From: Gluconacetobacter dulcium | Lineage (GTDB): Bacteria; Pseudomonadota; Alphaproteobacteria; Acetobacterales; Acetobacteraceae | Assembly: GCF_014174165.1 (NCBI RefSeq) | Contig: NZ_JABEQN010000026.1 | Span: forward strand, 1 to 58,150 | Reading direction: 5' to 3' | DNA: 58,150 nucleotides | Part shown: positions 37,136 to 45,661 of the stretch, in pieces | Layout: the number at the start of each line of letters is the position of its first letter | Position numbering within the stretch: position 1 is the stretch's first letter | Program-made: the position numbers and the translations under genes | Notes under the pieces: model-generated | The model's input: the letters and a program-made list of their open reading frames with translations, nothing else | Database searches by the model: none | What the model was told of the DNA's origin: nothing

Positions 37136-39573
37136 GGCACACCTCCTTCCTGCAGAAGGTCAGCCGCCCACATGACACCACGCGCCTCGAACCAGGCAGG
37201 CAGAAAGCCATCCCGCCCATGTTCCGCCAGAACCGCATCGATCAGCCTGTGGTCGTCCTTGCCGGACGCGGCGCACAGGGCCAGAGCGACGGGACCGAGG
37301 CCGAGTTCAAACAGCCGGTTGCCACGCTGGGTCTGGCAGTAATATTCCCGCTTCGAGGCCGCACGTGCGATGATGGCGATCTGACGGTCGTTCAGACTGA
37401 AGTCGCGATAAATCGCCATGATCTGCGGCTCGATGGCCCGCTCGTTGGGCAGGAAGATCCGCGTCGGGCAGCTTTCAACCACGACCGGGGCAATCGGTGA
37501 GTTGGCGATGTCTGACAAAGACTGCGTGGCAAAGATGACGCTGGCATTCTTTTTGCGCAGGGTTTTCAGCCACTCCCGCAACTGGCCGGCGAAATTCCCG
37601 TCATCCAGAACGAGCCACCCCTCGTCGATGACCAGCAGCGTCGGGCGACCGTCCAGACGGCCTTCGATGCGGTGGAACAGATAGGACAGAACGGATGATG
37701 CCGCGCCGGAACCAATCAGCCCCTCGGTCTCGAACACCACCACATCGGCATCGCCCAGTCGCTCGGCGTCCGCATCCAGCAGGCGACCATAGGGACCGCC
37801 CAGGCAGTACGGGGCCAGCGCCTGCTTGAGGGCGTTAGACTGGAGCAATGCCACCAGCCCGGAGATCGTGCGTTCATGGTCAGGCGATGACGCCAGCGAA
37901 TTCAGGGCCGACCAGAGATGGGCTTTGACGTCCGGCGTCAGCGCGACGCCCTCGCCGACAAGGATCTGCCCCAGCCATTCGCTGGCCCATTTGCGCTCGT
38001 CCGGATCATCGATCCCTGCAAGGGGCTGGAGTGAGACGCTGCTGCCCTGTTCTTCCGATGGATGATCATCCGTCAGCCCACCCCCGAGGTCATGCCAGTC
38101 TCCTCCCATGCCGAGCGTGGCGGCGCGCATGGAGCCGCCAAAATCGAAGGCGAAAATCTGAGCGCCCACATAGCGGCGGAACTGCAACGCCATCAGAGCC
38201 AGCAGCACAGACTTCCCCGCCCCCGTTGGCCCAGCGATCAGCGTGTGACCCACATCGCCAACATGTAGGGAAAACCGGAATGGCGTAGCCCCTGCCGTTT
38301 TGCCATAGAACAGCGGCGCTCCCTTGAAATGCCCGTCCTGCTCCGGCCCTGCCCACACGGCTGAGAGCGGAATCATGTGCGCGAGGTTCAACGTCGAAAC
38401 CGGGGGCTGCCGCACATTGGCGTAGACATGGCCGGGAAGAGAACCGAGCCAGGCTTCCACCGCGTTGAGGCTTTCCGCCATGCACGTGAAGTCGCGGCCC
38501 TGAATGACCTTCTCGACCAGACGGAGTTTTTCGGTCGCAATGCTGGCGCTGCCGTCCCAGACCGTCACCGTCGCGGTAATATAGGCCTGCCCCACATCGT
38601 CGGCACCGAGGGACTGCAAGGCCAGATCGGCATCGGCTGCCTTGTTGGCGGCATCATTGTCCACCAGAACGGATGCTTCGTTGGTCATGACTTCGCGGAC
38701 AATGGCCGCAATGCTCTTACGTTTTGCAAACCACTGACGCCGGATCTTCGTCAGCACCTTCGTCGCATCGGTTTTGTCGAGCAGGATAGCGCGGGTGGAC
38801 CAGCGATAGGGCATCGCGAGCCGGTTCAAATCGTCGAGGATTCCGGGAAATGTCCGCGATGGGAAACCGGTGATCGTCAGGGTCTTGAGGAACGCGTCGC
38901 CCAGTTTGGGTTCCAGGCCGCCCAAGAGCGGCTGGTCCACCAGCAGCGCGTCGAGATGCATGGGAATTTCCGGCACCCTGACGCGCTGGTTCCGCGTCGA
39001 AATGGTCGAATGCAGATAGGTCAGCGTCTCGCCATCATTCAGCCAGGCCGCTTCGGGCATGAACCCGTCCAGCAGGGCAAGAAGCCGATCACTGCGATCC
39101 ACGAACGCATGGAGCATGCCATGTGGATCGGGGCCGTCACGTTCCCTGCCCTCATAGAGAAAACGCTCGGCACGGCCTGATGATTCCGCAGGCGGTAGCC
39201 AGACCAGGGTGAGGAAATACCGGCTCTCGAAATGCGCGCCCTCATCTTCGAATTGCTCCCGGCGTTCGAGATCGACCATCTGACTGGCAGCGTCCGGGAA
39301 ATCGCTGTCCGGGTAGATCGTGGCCGGGACGCGCTGTGCCTCCACGAACACGGCCCAACCTGAACCAAGACGCCGCAGGGCATTGTTCAGACGCCCCGTG
39401 ACACCCACCAGTTCGGCTGGCGTGGCGCTATCCAGATCAGGACCGCGTATTTTGGCGGTGCGTTGAAAACTGCCGTCCTTGTTCAGGACAACACCTTTCC
39501 CGACCAGTGCGGCCCAGGGGAGAAAATCGGACAGGAACGCGGCACGATTGCGATATTCGCCAAGGGACATCAT
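37132..39573 (-). CDS. trbE: TrbE, VirB4-like conjugation ATPase
   Basis: 813-residue T4SS ATPase (CagE/TrbE family). It begins MMSLGEYRNRAAFLSDFLPWAALV. The Walker A box is GPTGAGKSVLLALM (about residue 445), the Walker B region TLLVIDEGWLVLDDGNFAGQ, and the C-terminal RecA fold has KNASVIFATQSLSDI. The ATG at 39573 is chosen over an upstream in-frame start because it leaves 13 bp to trbD and has GGAGGG before it. It powers pilus assembly and substrate transfer. Confidence 0.93.
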   Translation of the reverse strand: MMSLGEYRNRAAFLSDFLPWAALVGKGVVLNKDGSFQRTAKIRGPDLDSATPAELVGVTGRLNNALRRLGSGWAVFVEAQRVPATIYPDSDFPDAASQMVDLERREQFEDEGAHFESRYFLTLVWLPPAESSGRAERFLYEGRERDGPDPHGMLHAFVDRSDRLLALLDGFMPEAAWLNDGETLTYLHSTISTRNQRVRVPEIPMHLDALLVDQPLLGGLEPKLGDAFLKTLTITGFPSRTFPGILDDLNRLAMPYRWSTRAILLDKTDATKVLTKIRRQWFAKRKSIAAIVREVMTNEASVLVDNDAANKAADADLALQSLGADDVGQAYITATVTVWDGSASIATEKLRLVEKVIQGRDFTCMAESLNAVEAWLGSLPGHVYANVRQPPVSTLNLAHMIPLSAVWAGPEQDGHFKGAPLFYGKTAGATPFRFSLHVGDVGHTLIAGPTGAGKSVLLALMALQFRRYVGAQIFAFDFGGSMRAATLGMGGDWHDLGGGLTDDHPSEEQGSSVSLQPLAGIDDPDERKWASEWLGQILVGEGVALTPDVKAHLWSALNSLASSPDHERTISGLVALLQSNALKQALAPYCLGGPYGRLLDADAERLGDADVVVFETEGLIGSGAASSVLSYLFHRIEGRLDGRPTLLVIDEGWLVLDDGNFAGQLREWLKTLRKKNASVIFATQSLSDIANSPIAPVVVESCPTRIFLPNERAIEPQIMAIYRDFSLNDRQIAIIARAASKREYYCQTQRGNRLFELGLGPVALALCAASGKDDHRLIDAVLAEHGRDGFLPAWFEARGVMWAADLLQEGGVP

Positions 39574-39586
39574 GGCCCTGCCCTCC

Positions 39587-39862
39587 CTACGCCCGGAGCC
39601 AGGCGGGATAACGGAGATGCCGCCGACCGACCTCAATGAAGAAAGGGTCACGCTTCGCGCCCCAGACCGCAAGCGTGTGCCCCACGACCCAGAACGCGGC
39701 GCCGATCAGCCACAGGCGCAGGCCCAGCGCGATCGCAGCCGCCAGCGTGCCATTGGCAATGGCGACCGCGCGTGGCGCACCACCCAGCAGGATCGGATCG
39801 GTCAGGGCGCGATGCACCGGGACATGGAAGCCCGGCACCGCATCATCGTCATATCCCGCCAT
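39587..39862 (-). CDS. trbD: TrbD, VirB3-like inner-membrane protein
   Basis: 91 residues with the VirB3 pattern: PGFHVPVHRALTDPILLGGAPR near the N-terminus, a membrane-spanning region (NGTLAAAIALGLRLWLIGAA onward), and a C-terminal AKRDPFFIEVGRRHLRYPAWL. The family works with TrbE at the inner membrane. Start and trbC stop overlap by one base (TGATG). Confidence 0.9.
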   Translation of the reverse strand: MAGYDDDAVPGFHVPVHRALTDPILLGGAPRAVAIANGTLAAAIALGLRLWLIGAAFWVVGHTLAVWGAKRDPFFIEVGRRHLRYPAWLRA

Positions 39863-40191
39863 CAGATCAGTGCTCCCCCGGAGAAGGAGAAGAACGACAG
39901 GAAGAAACTGGACGCCGCAAAAGCGATGCTGAGTCCAAAGACGATCTGGATCAGGCGACGGAACCCGCCGGATGTTTCTCCAAAGGCCAGGGTCAGGCCG
40001 GTCACGGTGATGATGATCACCGACACGATACGCGCCACCGGCCCCTGCACGGATTCCAGGATCTGGTTGAGCGGTTCCTCCCACGGCATGTCAGAGCCCG
40101 AGGCCAGAGCCGAGGAGCACCATGCGATGGACAGCAGCATGACAGAGACGGCTGGCGCGTGCCGACGCACGCGCAACAGCGTGAGGTTCAT
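39862..40191 (-). CDS. trbC: TrbC, VirB2-like conjugative pilin
   Basis: 109 residues. Signal segment HAPAVSVMLLSIAWCSSALA, then the short mature pilin with MPWEEPLNQILESVQGPVAR followed by two hydrophobic helices (about 50-75 and 85-105) separated by GETSGGFRRL, as in cyclised or processed VirB2/TrbC pilins. The ATG at 40191 overlaps the trbB stop as ATGA, which fixes the start. Processing would plausibly need the TraF-like peptidase at 50139-50768. Confidence 0.9.
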   Translation of the reverse strand: MNLTLLRVRRHAPAVSVMLLSIAWCSSALASGSDMPWEEPLNQILESVQGPVARIVSVIIITVTGLTLAFGETSGGFRRLIQIVFGLSIAFAASSFFLSFFSFSGGALI

Positions 40192-41165
40192 TGGGAATCT
40201 CCATCGGTATCGATTGAATAAATGCAATAGGCACCTGTGGCGGGGTCGAGCCCGTCCACGGTGGCGAGTTCGGACAGCCGGCGCTGCGTGCCACGCCCGG
40301 ACAGAACGGCGATCACGTCGATCGTCTCAGCGATCAGTGCACAGGGCACCGTGACCACGATTTCCTGGATCAGTTGCTCCATGCGGTGCAGCGCGCCGAT
40401 GGCGGTGCCAGCATGCAGCGTGCCCACGCCGCCGGGATGACCCGTGCCCCACGCCTTGAGGAGGTCAAGCGCCTCGGGGCCGCGCACCTCGCCGATGGGA
40501 ATACGGTCAGGGCGTAGCCGTAGCGCTGACCGGACCAGTTCGGACAGCGTGACGATGCCGTCTCTTGTGCGCAGAGACACGAGGTTCGGCGCAGCACATT
40601 GCAGTTCGCGCGTGTCCTCGATCAGCACCACGCGGTCGTCGGTTTTCGCGACCTCGGCCAGCAGGGCGTTGACCAGAGTGGTCTTGCCCGTGGATGTGCC
40701 ACCCGCGACCAGGATGTTCTTCCGATCCACGACGGCATGGCGCAGGAAACTGGCCTGGGCGTCGGTCATGATCCCGGCAGCGACATAATCGTCGAGCGTG
40801 AAGACGGCGACGGCGGGTTTACGGATCGCAAAACTCGGGGCCGTCACCACGGGTGGGAGCAAACCCTCGAACCGCTCACCCGTCGGCAATTCCGCCGACA
40901 CACGTGGGGCTGCCTCGTGGACCTCTGCCCCGACATGGTGCGCCACCAGCCGCACGATGCGTTCGGCGTCAGCCGGTGTTATCGTCTCGCCTGTGTCAGA
41001 CAGCCCTTCGGACAGACGGTCGATCCACAGCCTGCCATCGGGATTGAGCATCACCTCGACGATCGCGGGATCAGCGAGGTACCGGGCAATGGCCGGTCCC
41101 ATCGCCGTGCGCAGCATGGACATGCCGCGCTGGCGCGCACCACTTTCAATCGATGTGACCGCCAT
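40188..41165 (-). CDS. trbB: TrbB, VirB11-like traffic ATPase
   Basis: 325-residue hexameric ATPase. The N-terminal domain covers [20 protein letters not shown] to about 140. Walker A is [10 protein letters not shown] (155-164), followed by [12 protein letters not shown] (Asp box) and [29 protein letters not shown] with the His box [12 protein letters not shown]. It switches the T4SS between pilus assembly and DNA transfer. First gene of the trb block; the upstream 147-bp spacer has the 17-bp element at 41264-41280, so a separate promoter is likely. Confidence 0.94.
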   Translation of the reverse strand: MAVTSIESGARQRGMSMLRTAMGPAIARYLADPAIVEVMLNPDGRLWIDRLSEGLSDTGETITPADAERIVRLVAHHVGAEVHEAAPRVSAELPTGERFEGLLPPVVTAPSFAIRKPAVAVFTLDDYVAAGIMTDAQASFLRHAVVDRKNILVAGGTSTGKTTLVNALLAEVAKTDDRVVLIEDTRELQCAAPNLVSLRTRDGIVTLSELVRSALRLRPDRIPIGEVRGPEALDLLKAWGTGHPGGVGTLHAGTAIGALHRMEQLIQEIVVTVPCALIAETIDVIAVLSGRGTQRRLSELATVDGLDPATGAYCIYSIDTDGDSQ

Positions 41166-41263
41166 GGAAATCCCCGTCTCTGCGGATCATCCGGCCTCTC
41201 CGGACGACGACGGGGACAATTAGAGAGTGCTGCTTTCTCCTGATTTCAACAGTATTTTCCAGC

Positions 41264-41280
41264 CATAGTACAGGATCGTA
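41264..41280 (-). promoter_or_regulatory. 17-bp element upstream of trbB
   Basis: Minus strand TACGATCCTGTACTATG, 98 bp before the trbB start. It is the near-identical partner of 11190-11206. GTAC arms repeat inside it (GTACGATCCTGTAC when the preceding base is included). Confidence 0.55.
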
Positions 41281-41312
41281 CCGGATGCGGTTTTTACTTG
41301 CGAATTGCGGGA

Positions 41313-41744
41313 TCAGGTTTCTGGCCCTGGAGACACGTCGTCGGGAATTTCCTGCCGGAAGACCGGCCCCCGGCTGAGTCGCCGACCGAGAGCCGCTACA
41401 AACGCCTCGTAGCGTTCCGCCCCCTGCACCCGCGCGGCAGCGGCCGCTGGTTCCGGCAAGGGCGGGCTGACCGTCATCCAGTAGCGAATGAACAGAGCCA
41501 GCGTCTCAAGGCTGATCCCGAGATCGCGCTCCATGCGGGCGACCTGCCGGTCGAGACGATCCAGCCTGCGGCTCATCGCTGCTTCCCGCCGCTCATCGGC
41601 ATCAGGCGACAGGAAGGATGCGATGGCGGCTTCCGCCACCAGGGACAGGGAGAGATCGCGCCGCGCCGCATGCGCGGTCAGGGCGTCCAGCAGTTTCGGT
41701 TCCAGATAGACCGACAGCCGCGCCTTCTTCGGGGATGTTCTCAT
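41313..41744 (-). CDS. Ribbon-helix-helix (CopG-like) protein of the trb operon, copy 2
   Basis: 143 residues. N-terminal RHH domain KARLSVYLEPKLLDALTAHA with a second helix LSLVAEAAIASFL. A helical region follows (MSRRLDRLDRQVARMERDLG) and a tail with GAERYEAFVAALGRRLSRGP. The ATG at 41744 has GAGGG 5 bp upstream and starts 7 bp after the traG stop. Proteins at this place between traG and trbB are routinely called CopG-like regulators. It is paralogous to 10680-11114. Confidence 0.82.
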   Translation of the reverse strand: MRTSPKKARLSVYLEPKLLDALTAHAARRDLSLSLVAEAAIASFLSPDADERREAAMSRRLDRLDRQVARMERDLGISLETLALFIRYWMTVSPPLPEPAAAAARVQGAERYEAFVAALGRRLSRGPVFRQEIPDDVSPGPET

Positions 41745-41751
41745 TGCACCC

Positions 41752-43749
41752 TCACAACCCAAGGTCATTGCCACGGTCGAGCCCGGCCTGCCGGGCAATC
41801 CGCGTCAGGTCGGCGCGATCCCGCGCTTCTGGATCCTGTGGCGGTTCCTCACCAAAAAGGTCCGGTGCCGCACGCCGCTTGCGTTTGTCGGTCTCCGCCG
41901 GATCATGCTCGCGCGACCACTTCCGCCCCGTGCCGAGCGATTCATCGCTATCGGCATCGTCGGGCCTGTCAGGCTCTGCCGCCGACGTTTTCTCCGGCGG
42001 CGGGATGGCAGGAAGCGTGCGTCCACTCCAGTCATCAGGCTGGACCTGGCGAGGTAATTGTGCGGGATCGGGTGGCGAAATGACACGCTCGACGAAGCGG
42101 CGATCCCGGAAATACCGCGCCTTCCGTGCGCGGATCGGTGGGCAGCCCGCCACCATGACCACCTCATCCCGCGCCGGAAGCTGCATGACCTCACCCACCG
42201 TCATCAGTGGCCGCGCGCTTTCCTGACGCGACACCATGAGATGCCCGAGCCATGGCGACAGTCGATGGCCGGCATAGTTCTTCTGCGACCGGATTTCGGT
42301 GGCCACGCCGAGCCCATCGGACACGCGCTTCGCGGTGCGCTCGTCATTGGTCGCAAAACTGACCCGGACATGGCAATTGTCGAGAATGCTGTTGTTCTGG
42401 CCGTAGGCTTTATCGATCTGGTTCAGGCTCTGGGCGATCAGGAACGCCTTGATCCCGTAGCCCGCCATGAAGGCCAGCCCGCTCTCGAAGAAATCCAGAC
42501 GGCCCAGAGCCGGAAACTCGTCGAGCATCAGCAGCAGGCGACGCCGCCCCTCCCGGCCAGATAGATCCTCCGTCAGCCGCCTCCCGATCTGGTTGAGGAT
42601 CAGGCGGATCAGCGGCTTGGTGCGGCTGATATCCGAGGGCGGGATGACGAAATACAAGGAGACGGGCTTTTCACCCTCCAGCAGATCGCCGATCCGCCAT
42701 TCACAGCGATTGGTCACGGTCGCCACCACCGGATCGCGATAGAGGCCAAGAAACGACATGGCGGTGGACAGCACGCCGGAGCGCTCGTTGTCCGACTTGT
42801 TCAGCAGTTCCCGCGCCGCCGACGCCACGACAGGATGCGGTCCCTTCCCGTCCAGATGGTTCGTGCGCATCATGGCGGACAGGGTCGCCTCGATCGACCG
42901 CTTCGGGTCGGAGAGGAATTTCGCCACCCCGGCGAGGGTCTTGTCTTCCTCGGCATAGAGCACATGCAGGATCGCACCGACCAGCAGGGCATGGGAGGTC
43001 TTCTCCCAATGGTTGCGGCGCTCCAGTGAACCCTCGGGATCGACCAGGATGTCGGCGATGTTCTGCACATCGCGAACTTCCGACGCTCCACGCCGGACCT
43101 CCAGCAGCGGGTTGTAGGCCGAGGACGCCGGATTGGTGGGATCGAACAGCAGCACCCGCCCGAAATGGGCACGGAAACCGGCGGTGATCTGCCAGTTCTC
43201 GCCCTTGATGTCGTGGATGATGGCCGACCCCGGCCAGGTCAGGAGTGTGGGGATCACCATGCCCACACCCTTGCCCGTGCGCGTCGGCGCGAAGATCAGG
43301 ACGTGCTCAGGGCCATCGTGCCGGAGATAGCTGCGGCGGTATTTGCCCAGCACAACGCCATCCTCGCCCAGCAGCCCCGCCGCGCGGATTTCCGCATCAT
43401 CGGCCCATCGGGCGGAGCCGTAAGTTGCCGCGCGCTTTGCCTCGCGGGCGCGATGGACGGACAGCGCCACGGCTGCGGCAAAAGCCAGAACCCCGCCCGA
43501 ACCCGCGATCCAGGCGCCGCGCGCGAACACCGCCGGCGCGTAGGCGTCGAACTCGTACCACCACCAGAAGAACAGCGGCGGGGCATAGACCGGCCAGCGA
43601 TGCAGGACCGTAAACCACGGGCGGCCGAGTTCAGGCTGGAACGCCAGCTCCCTGGCCGTCCATTGTGTCGCCGTCCACCACGACAGCACGATCATGGACA
43701 GGACCACGAGCGCCTGCCCCCACTGGATACGTGTTCCCGGCTGGTCCAT
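41752..43749 (-). CDS. traG: TraG/VirD4-type coupling protein
   Basis: 665-residue T4SS coupling ATPase that brings the relaxase-DNA complex to the channel. Two N-terminal membrane helices (about 12-32 and 80-98) come first. Then Walker A APTRTGKGVGMVIPTLL (154 on), SAIIHDIKGENW, and Walker B LLLMLDEFPALGRLD with FLIAQSLNQIDKAYG. The C-terminal 100 residues are polar and Arg/Asp/Pro-rich. Upstream, toward the relaxase gene, the unit is interrupted by the + strand restriction-modification cassette. Confidence 0.93.
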   Translation of the reverse strand: MDQPGTRIQWGQALVVLSMIVLSWWTATQWTARELAFQPELGRPWFTVLHRWPVYAPPLFFWWWYEFDAYAPAVFARGAWIAGSGGVLAFAAAVALSVHRAREAKRAATYGSARWADDAEIRAAGLLGEDGVVLGKYRRSYLRHDGPEHVLIFAPTRTGKGVGMVIPTLLTWPGSAIIHDIKGENWQITAGFRAHFGRVLLFDPTNPASSAYNPLLEVRRGASEVRDVQNIADILVDPEGSLERRNHWEKTSHALLVGAILHVLYAEEDKTLAGVAKFLSDPKRSIEATLSAMMRTNHLDGKGPHPVVASAARELLNKSDNERSGVLSTAMSFLGLYRDPVVATVTNRCEWRIGDLLEGEKPVSLYFVIPPSDISRTKPLIRLILNQIGRRLTEDLSGREGRRRLLLMLDEFPALGRLDFFESGLAFMAGYGIKAFLIAQSLNQIDKAYGQNNSILDNCHVRVSFATNDERTAKRVSDGLGVATEIRSQKNYAGHRLSPWLGHLMVSRQESARPLMTVGEVMQLPARDEVVMVAGCPPIRARKARYFRDRRFVERVISPPDPAQLPRQVQPDDWSGRTLPAIPPPEKTSAAEPDRPDDADSDESLGTGRKWSREHDPAETDKRKRRAAPDLFGEEPPQDPEARDRADLTRIARQAGLDRGNDLGL

Positions 43750-43922
43750 CGAGACCTCCCCCCGTCATGGGAAACAGCGAAGAACCGGCCTTTTCCAAGG
43801 CGCAAGCATGATCCACTGGTTGTCGTACCGGAGCGGGCAGGAGCGAAAAAATACTTGCGCGTTGCGGGCTACAGCCAAACCCGCCCATCATACTTGGGAG
43901 TTCCCTCGGAAGGAGTCGCGCC

Positions 43923-44072
43923 ATGACTGGCCCACGGAACCTGCTCCGGTCTGACGACAGCGTCGATCAGCAAGACACGGAAGAGCAGAGGAGGCACCAC
44001 GGTGTGATCGACGCGGTGAACAATCTGCACATTCGGCACGGCTTCCTGAGTGACGAGTTCTCGACGCTCTGA
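43923..44072 (+). CDS. Small CcdA-like antitoxin, probably degenerate
   Basis: 49 residues with a strong Shine-Dalgarno (GGAAGGAG, 8 bp before ATG). The C-terminal part HHGVIDAVNNLHIRHGFLSD followed by EFSTL resembles the toxin-binding tail of CcdA antitoxins (NxxAIxAYNxxVExHGxxSDxxRxF). The N-terminal ribbon-helix-helix part is not recognisable, so it may be truncated or recombined. A CcdB-like start follows after 4 bp, the canonical order. Family call is from pattern memory only. Confidence 0.45.
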   Translation: MTGPRNLLRSDDSVDQQDTEEQRRHHGVIDAVNNLHIRHGFLSDEFSTL

Positions 44073-44076
44073 TCCG

Positions 44077-44145
44077 ATGCCGCAATTCGCGATCTACCGA
44101 AACCGGGATCCCGCTCGGTGTCCATATCCAGAACAATCACTTTGA
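44077..44145 (+). pseudogene. CcdB-like toxin, 5' fragment
   Basis: Opens MPQFAIYRNRDP, matching the start of alphaproteobacterial CcdB gyrase toxins (MPQFAVYRN), then leaves the family pattern and stops after 22 codons. About 80 residues are missing. The sequence beyond is unrelated and increasingly AT-rich, so the toxin was cut off at the junction where the restriction-modification cassette begins. Confidence 0.5.
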
Positions 44146-44316
44146 GTGCGGTATAGGCCGCGTCATAGCCAAGCCCGCTTCCAACGTTGATCATGTTCTC
44201 TATATGTTCTAATAAAAATTTTAAAGAGATCATTCAAATCTCTGGTTGCGATTTGAGCGTTGAGAAGCCAAACATTAAGGAGATGCGGATAGCCGCGGAT
44301 AGAATCGGAGCATGTG

Positions 44317-44511
44317 ATGGGCAAGGACGGAAAAGACGCGCATCGGGTCACCGCCACCCTGACCAAGCAGCAACACGCGGAAATGGCACGCATCGCGCGC
44401 AAGTATGGAATGACGACCGCTTGGCTTGTGCGGCGAGCATGTGAGCGACTTATCGAGCAGGAAAACGGCGGCCCCCTTCTCCCATTGGCCCTTGGAGAGA
44501 CCAATGCTTAG
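44317..44511 (+). CDS. Small ribbon-helix-helix protein leading the RM cassette
   Basis: 64 residues: HRVTATLTKQQHAEMARIAR then KYGMTTAWLVRRACERLIEQ, an RHH beta-strand/two-helix pattern. The ATG at 44317 follows GGAG by 7 bp. Its stop overlaps the methyltransferase start by 8 bp, so the two are coupled. Position suggests a controller of the RM genes, but most known RM C-proteins are XRE-type helix-turn-helix proteins, so an RHH controller would be atypical. Confidence 0.7.
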   Translation: MGKDGKDAHRVTATLTKQQHAEMARIARKYGMTTAWLVRRACERLIEQENGGPLLPLALGETNA

Positions 44512-45661
44512 CGCGGAGTTATTCTGTGGATGTGGCGGCCTCGCTCTCGGCATGTCCCGCGCCGGTTTCGAGCACGCGCTCCTCGCGGAATGGAATAACG
44601 AGGCTGTTGCGACCCTGCTGCATAATAAGCGGCGACGCATCAAACATGTGGCGCAATGGCCGATTAGCGGCGAGACCGACGTCCGAGACATTGATTGGTC
44701 ACCCCTCGCGGGTAAGCTTAGGGTGGTTTCTGGTGGCCCACCGTGCCAGCCTTTCGGCATCGGTGGCAAGAAGCGCGGCCACGAGGATGATCGCGACATG
44801 TGGCCGGAAGCCATTCGCGCGGTACGGGAAACCCGACCTGATGCTTTTTTGTTCGAGAACGTCCGCAATCTCGCTGGCCCCAAGTTCCAGAGCTATTTGG
44901 AATGGATCGCGTCACACCTCCGTCATCCGCGCATGACGCGCCGGGAAAACGAGACTTACGCCGGGCATCTTCAGCGCCTCCTACAGATCGATCGCCTTGG
45001 GGATTATCAGGTTTTGGTGCAGGTCGTGAACGCGGCTGATTACGGCGCGCCGCAGATACGTCATCGCGTCCTTATTTTTGGCATCGCCTCGCGTCTTGGC
45101 ATCAATCCCGAACCCATGTCTCCGACTCATTCGCGAGATCGGCTGCTTTGGGAGCAATATGTAACGGGAACGTACTGGTCCCGACATAGCCTCCCAACGA
45201 AGACCGCTCCCGTGACTGGGGTTGACGCGGCGCGCGTGGCTCGTCTCAAAGCATCGAACGTCGAACCTATCGGGCTTCCATGGGTTACGGTACGTGACGC
45301 TCTGCTCGGTCTTGGAGAGCCCAACGGCAAGAGTAACCACGTCTATCAGCCAGGTGCGCGTGTTTACCCTGGACACACCGGCAGTCCTCTGGATCTCCCC
45401 GCCAAGGCCCTAAAAGCGGGCGATCATGGCGTTCCCGGCGGCGAAAACATGGCGGTGCTCGATGATGGTGGGGTCCGTTATTTCACCACTCGCGAGGCGG
45501 CACGCCTTGTGGGGCTTCCCGACTCGTATGTTTTTCCGCGATCATGGACCGAGAGCATGCGTCAACTTGGGAACGCCGTTCCAGCGCAGCTCGGAGAGGC
45601 TGCGGGACTTTGGTTAAAAAGACTACTAGCGCGAGCGGACGGGGCACGGCGGGCCGCCTGA
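44504..45661 (+). CDS. DNA (cytosine-5) methyltransferase of a type II RM system
   Basis: 385 residues with the C5 methylase motifs in order: I AELFCGCGGLALGMSRAGFE (4-23), IV GGPPCQPFG with catalytic Cys81, VI FLFENVRNL (about 112), VIII QIRHRVLIFGI (about 187), and X QLGNAVPAQLGEAAG near the end. The region between VIII and IX-X holds the target-recognition domain. The start ATG (44504) has GGAGAGA upstream. The nuclease gene overlaps its 3' end, and Vsr follows. By analogy with the Eco29kI system the target may be CCGCGG; this is inference. Confidence 0.92.
   Translation: MLSAELFCGCGGLALGMSRAGFEHALLAEWNNEAVATLLHNKRRRIKHVAQWPISGETDVRDIDWSPLAGKLRVVSGGPPCQPFGIGGKKRGHEDDRDMWPEAIRAVRETRPDAFLFENVRNLAGPKFQSYLEWIASHLRHPRMTRRENETYAGHLQRLLQIDRLGDYQVLVQVVNAADYGAPQIRHRVLIFGIASRLGINPEPMSPTHSRDRLLWEQYVTGTYWSRHSLPTKTAPVTGVDAARVARLKASNVEPIGLPWVTVRDALLGLGEPNGKSNHVYQPGARVYPGHTGSPLDLPAKALKAGDHGVPGGENMAVLDDGGVRYFTTREAARLVGLPDSYVFPRSWTESMRQLGNAVPAQLGEAAGLWLKRLLARADGARRAA

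Noticed and set aside
43967-44233. 88-codon minus-strand frame between traG and the RM cassette
   Set aside because: It runs antisense through the CcdA/CcdB-like sequence and shows no recognisable domain; the plus-strand reading has the ribosome-binding site.
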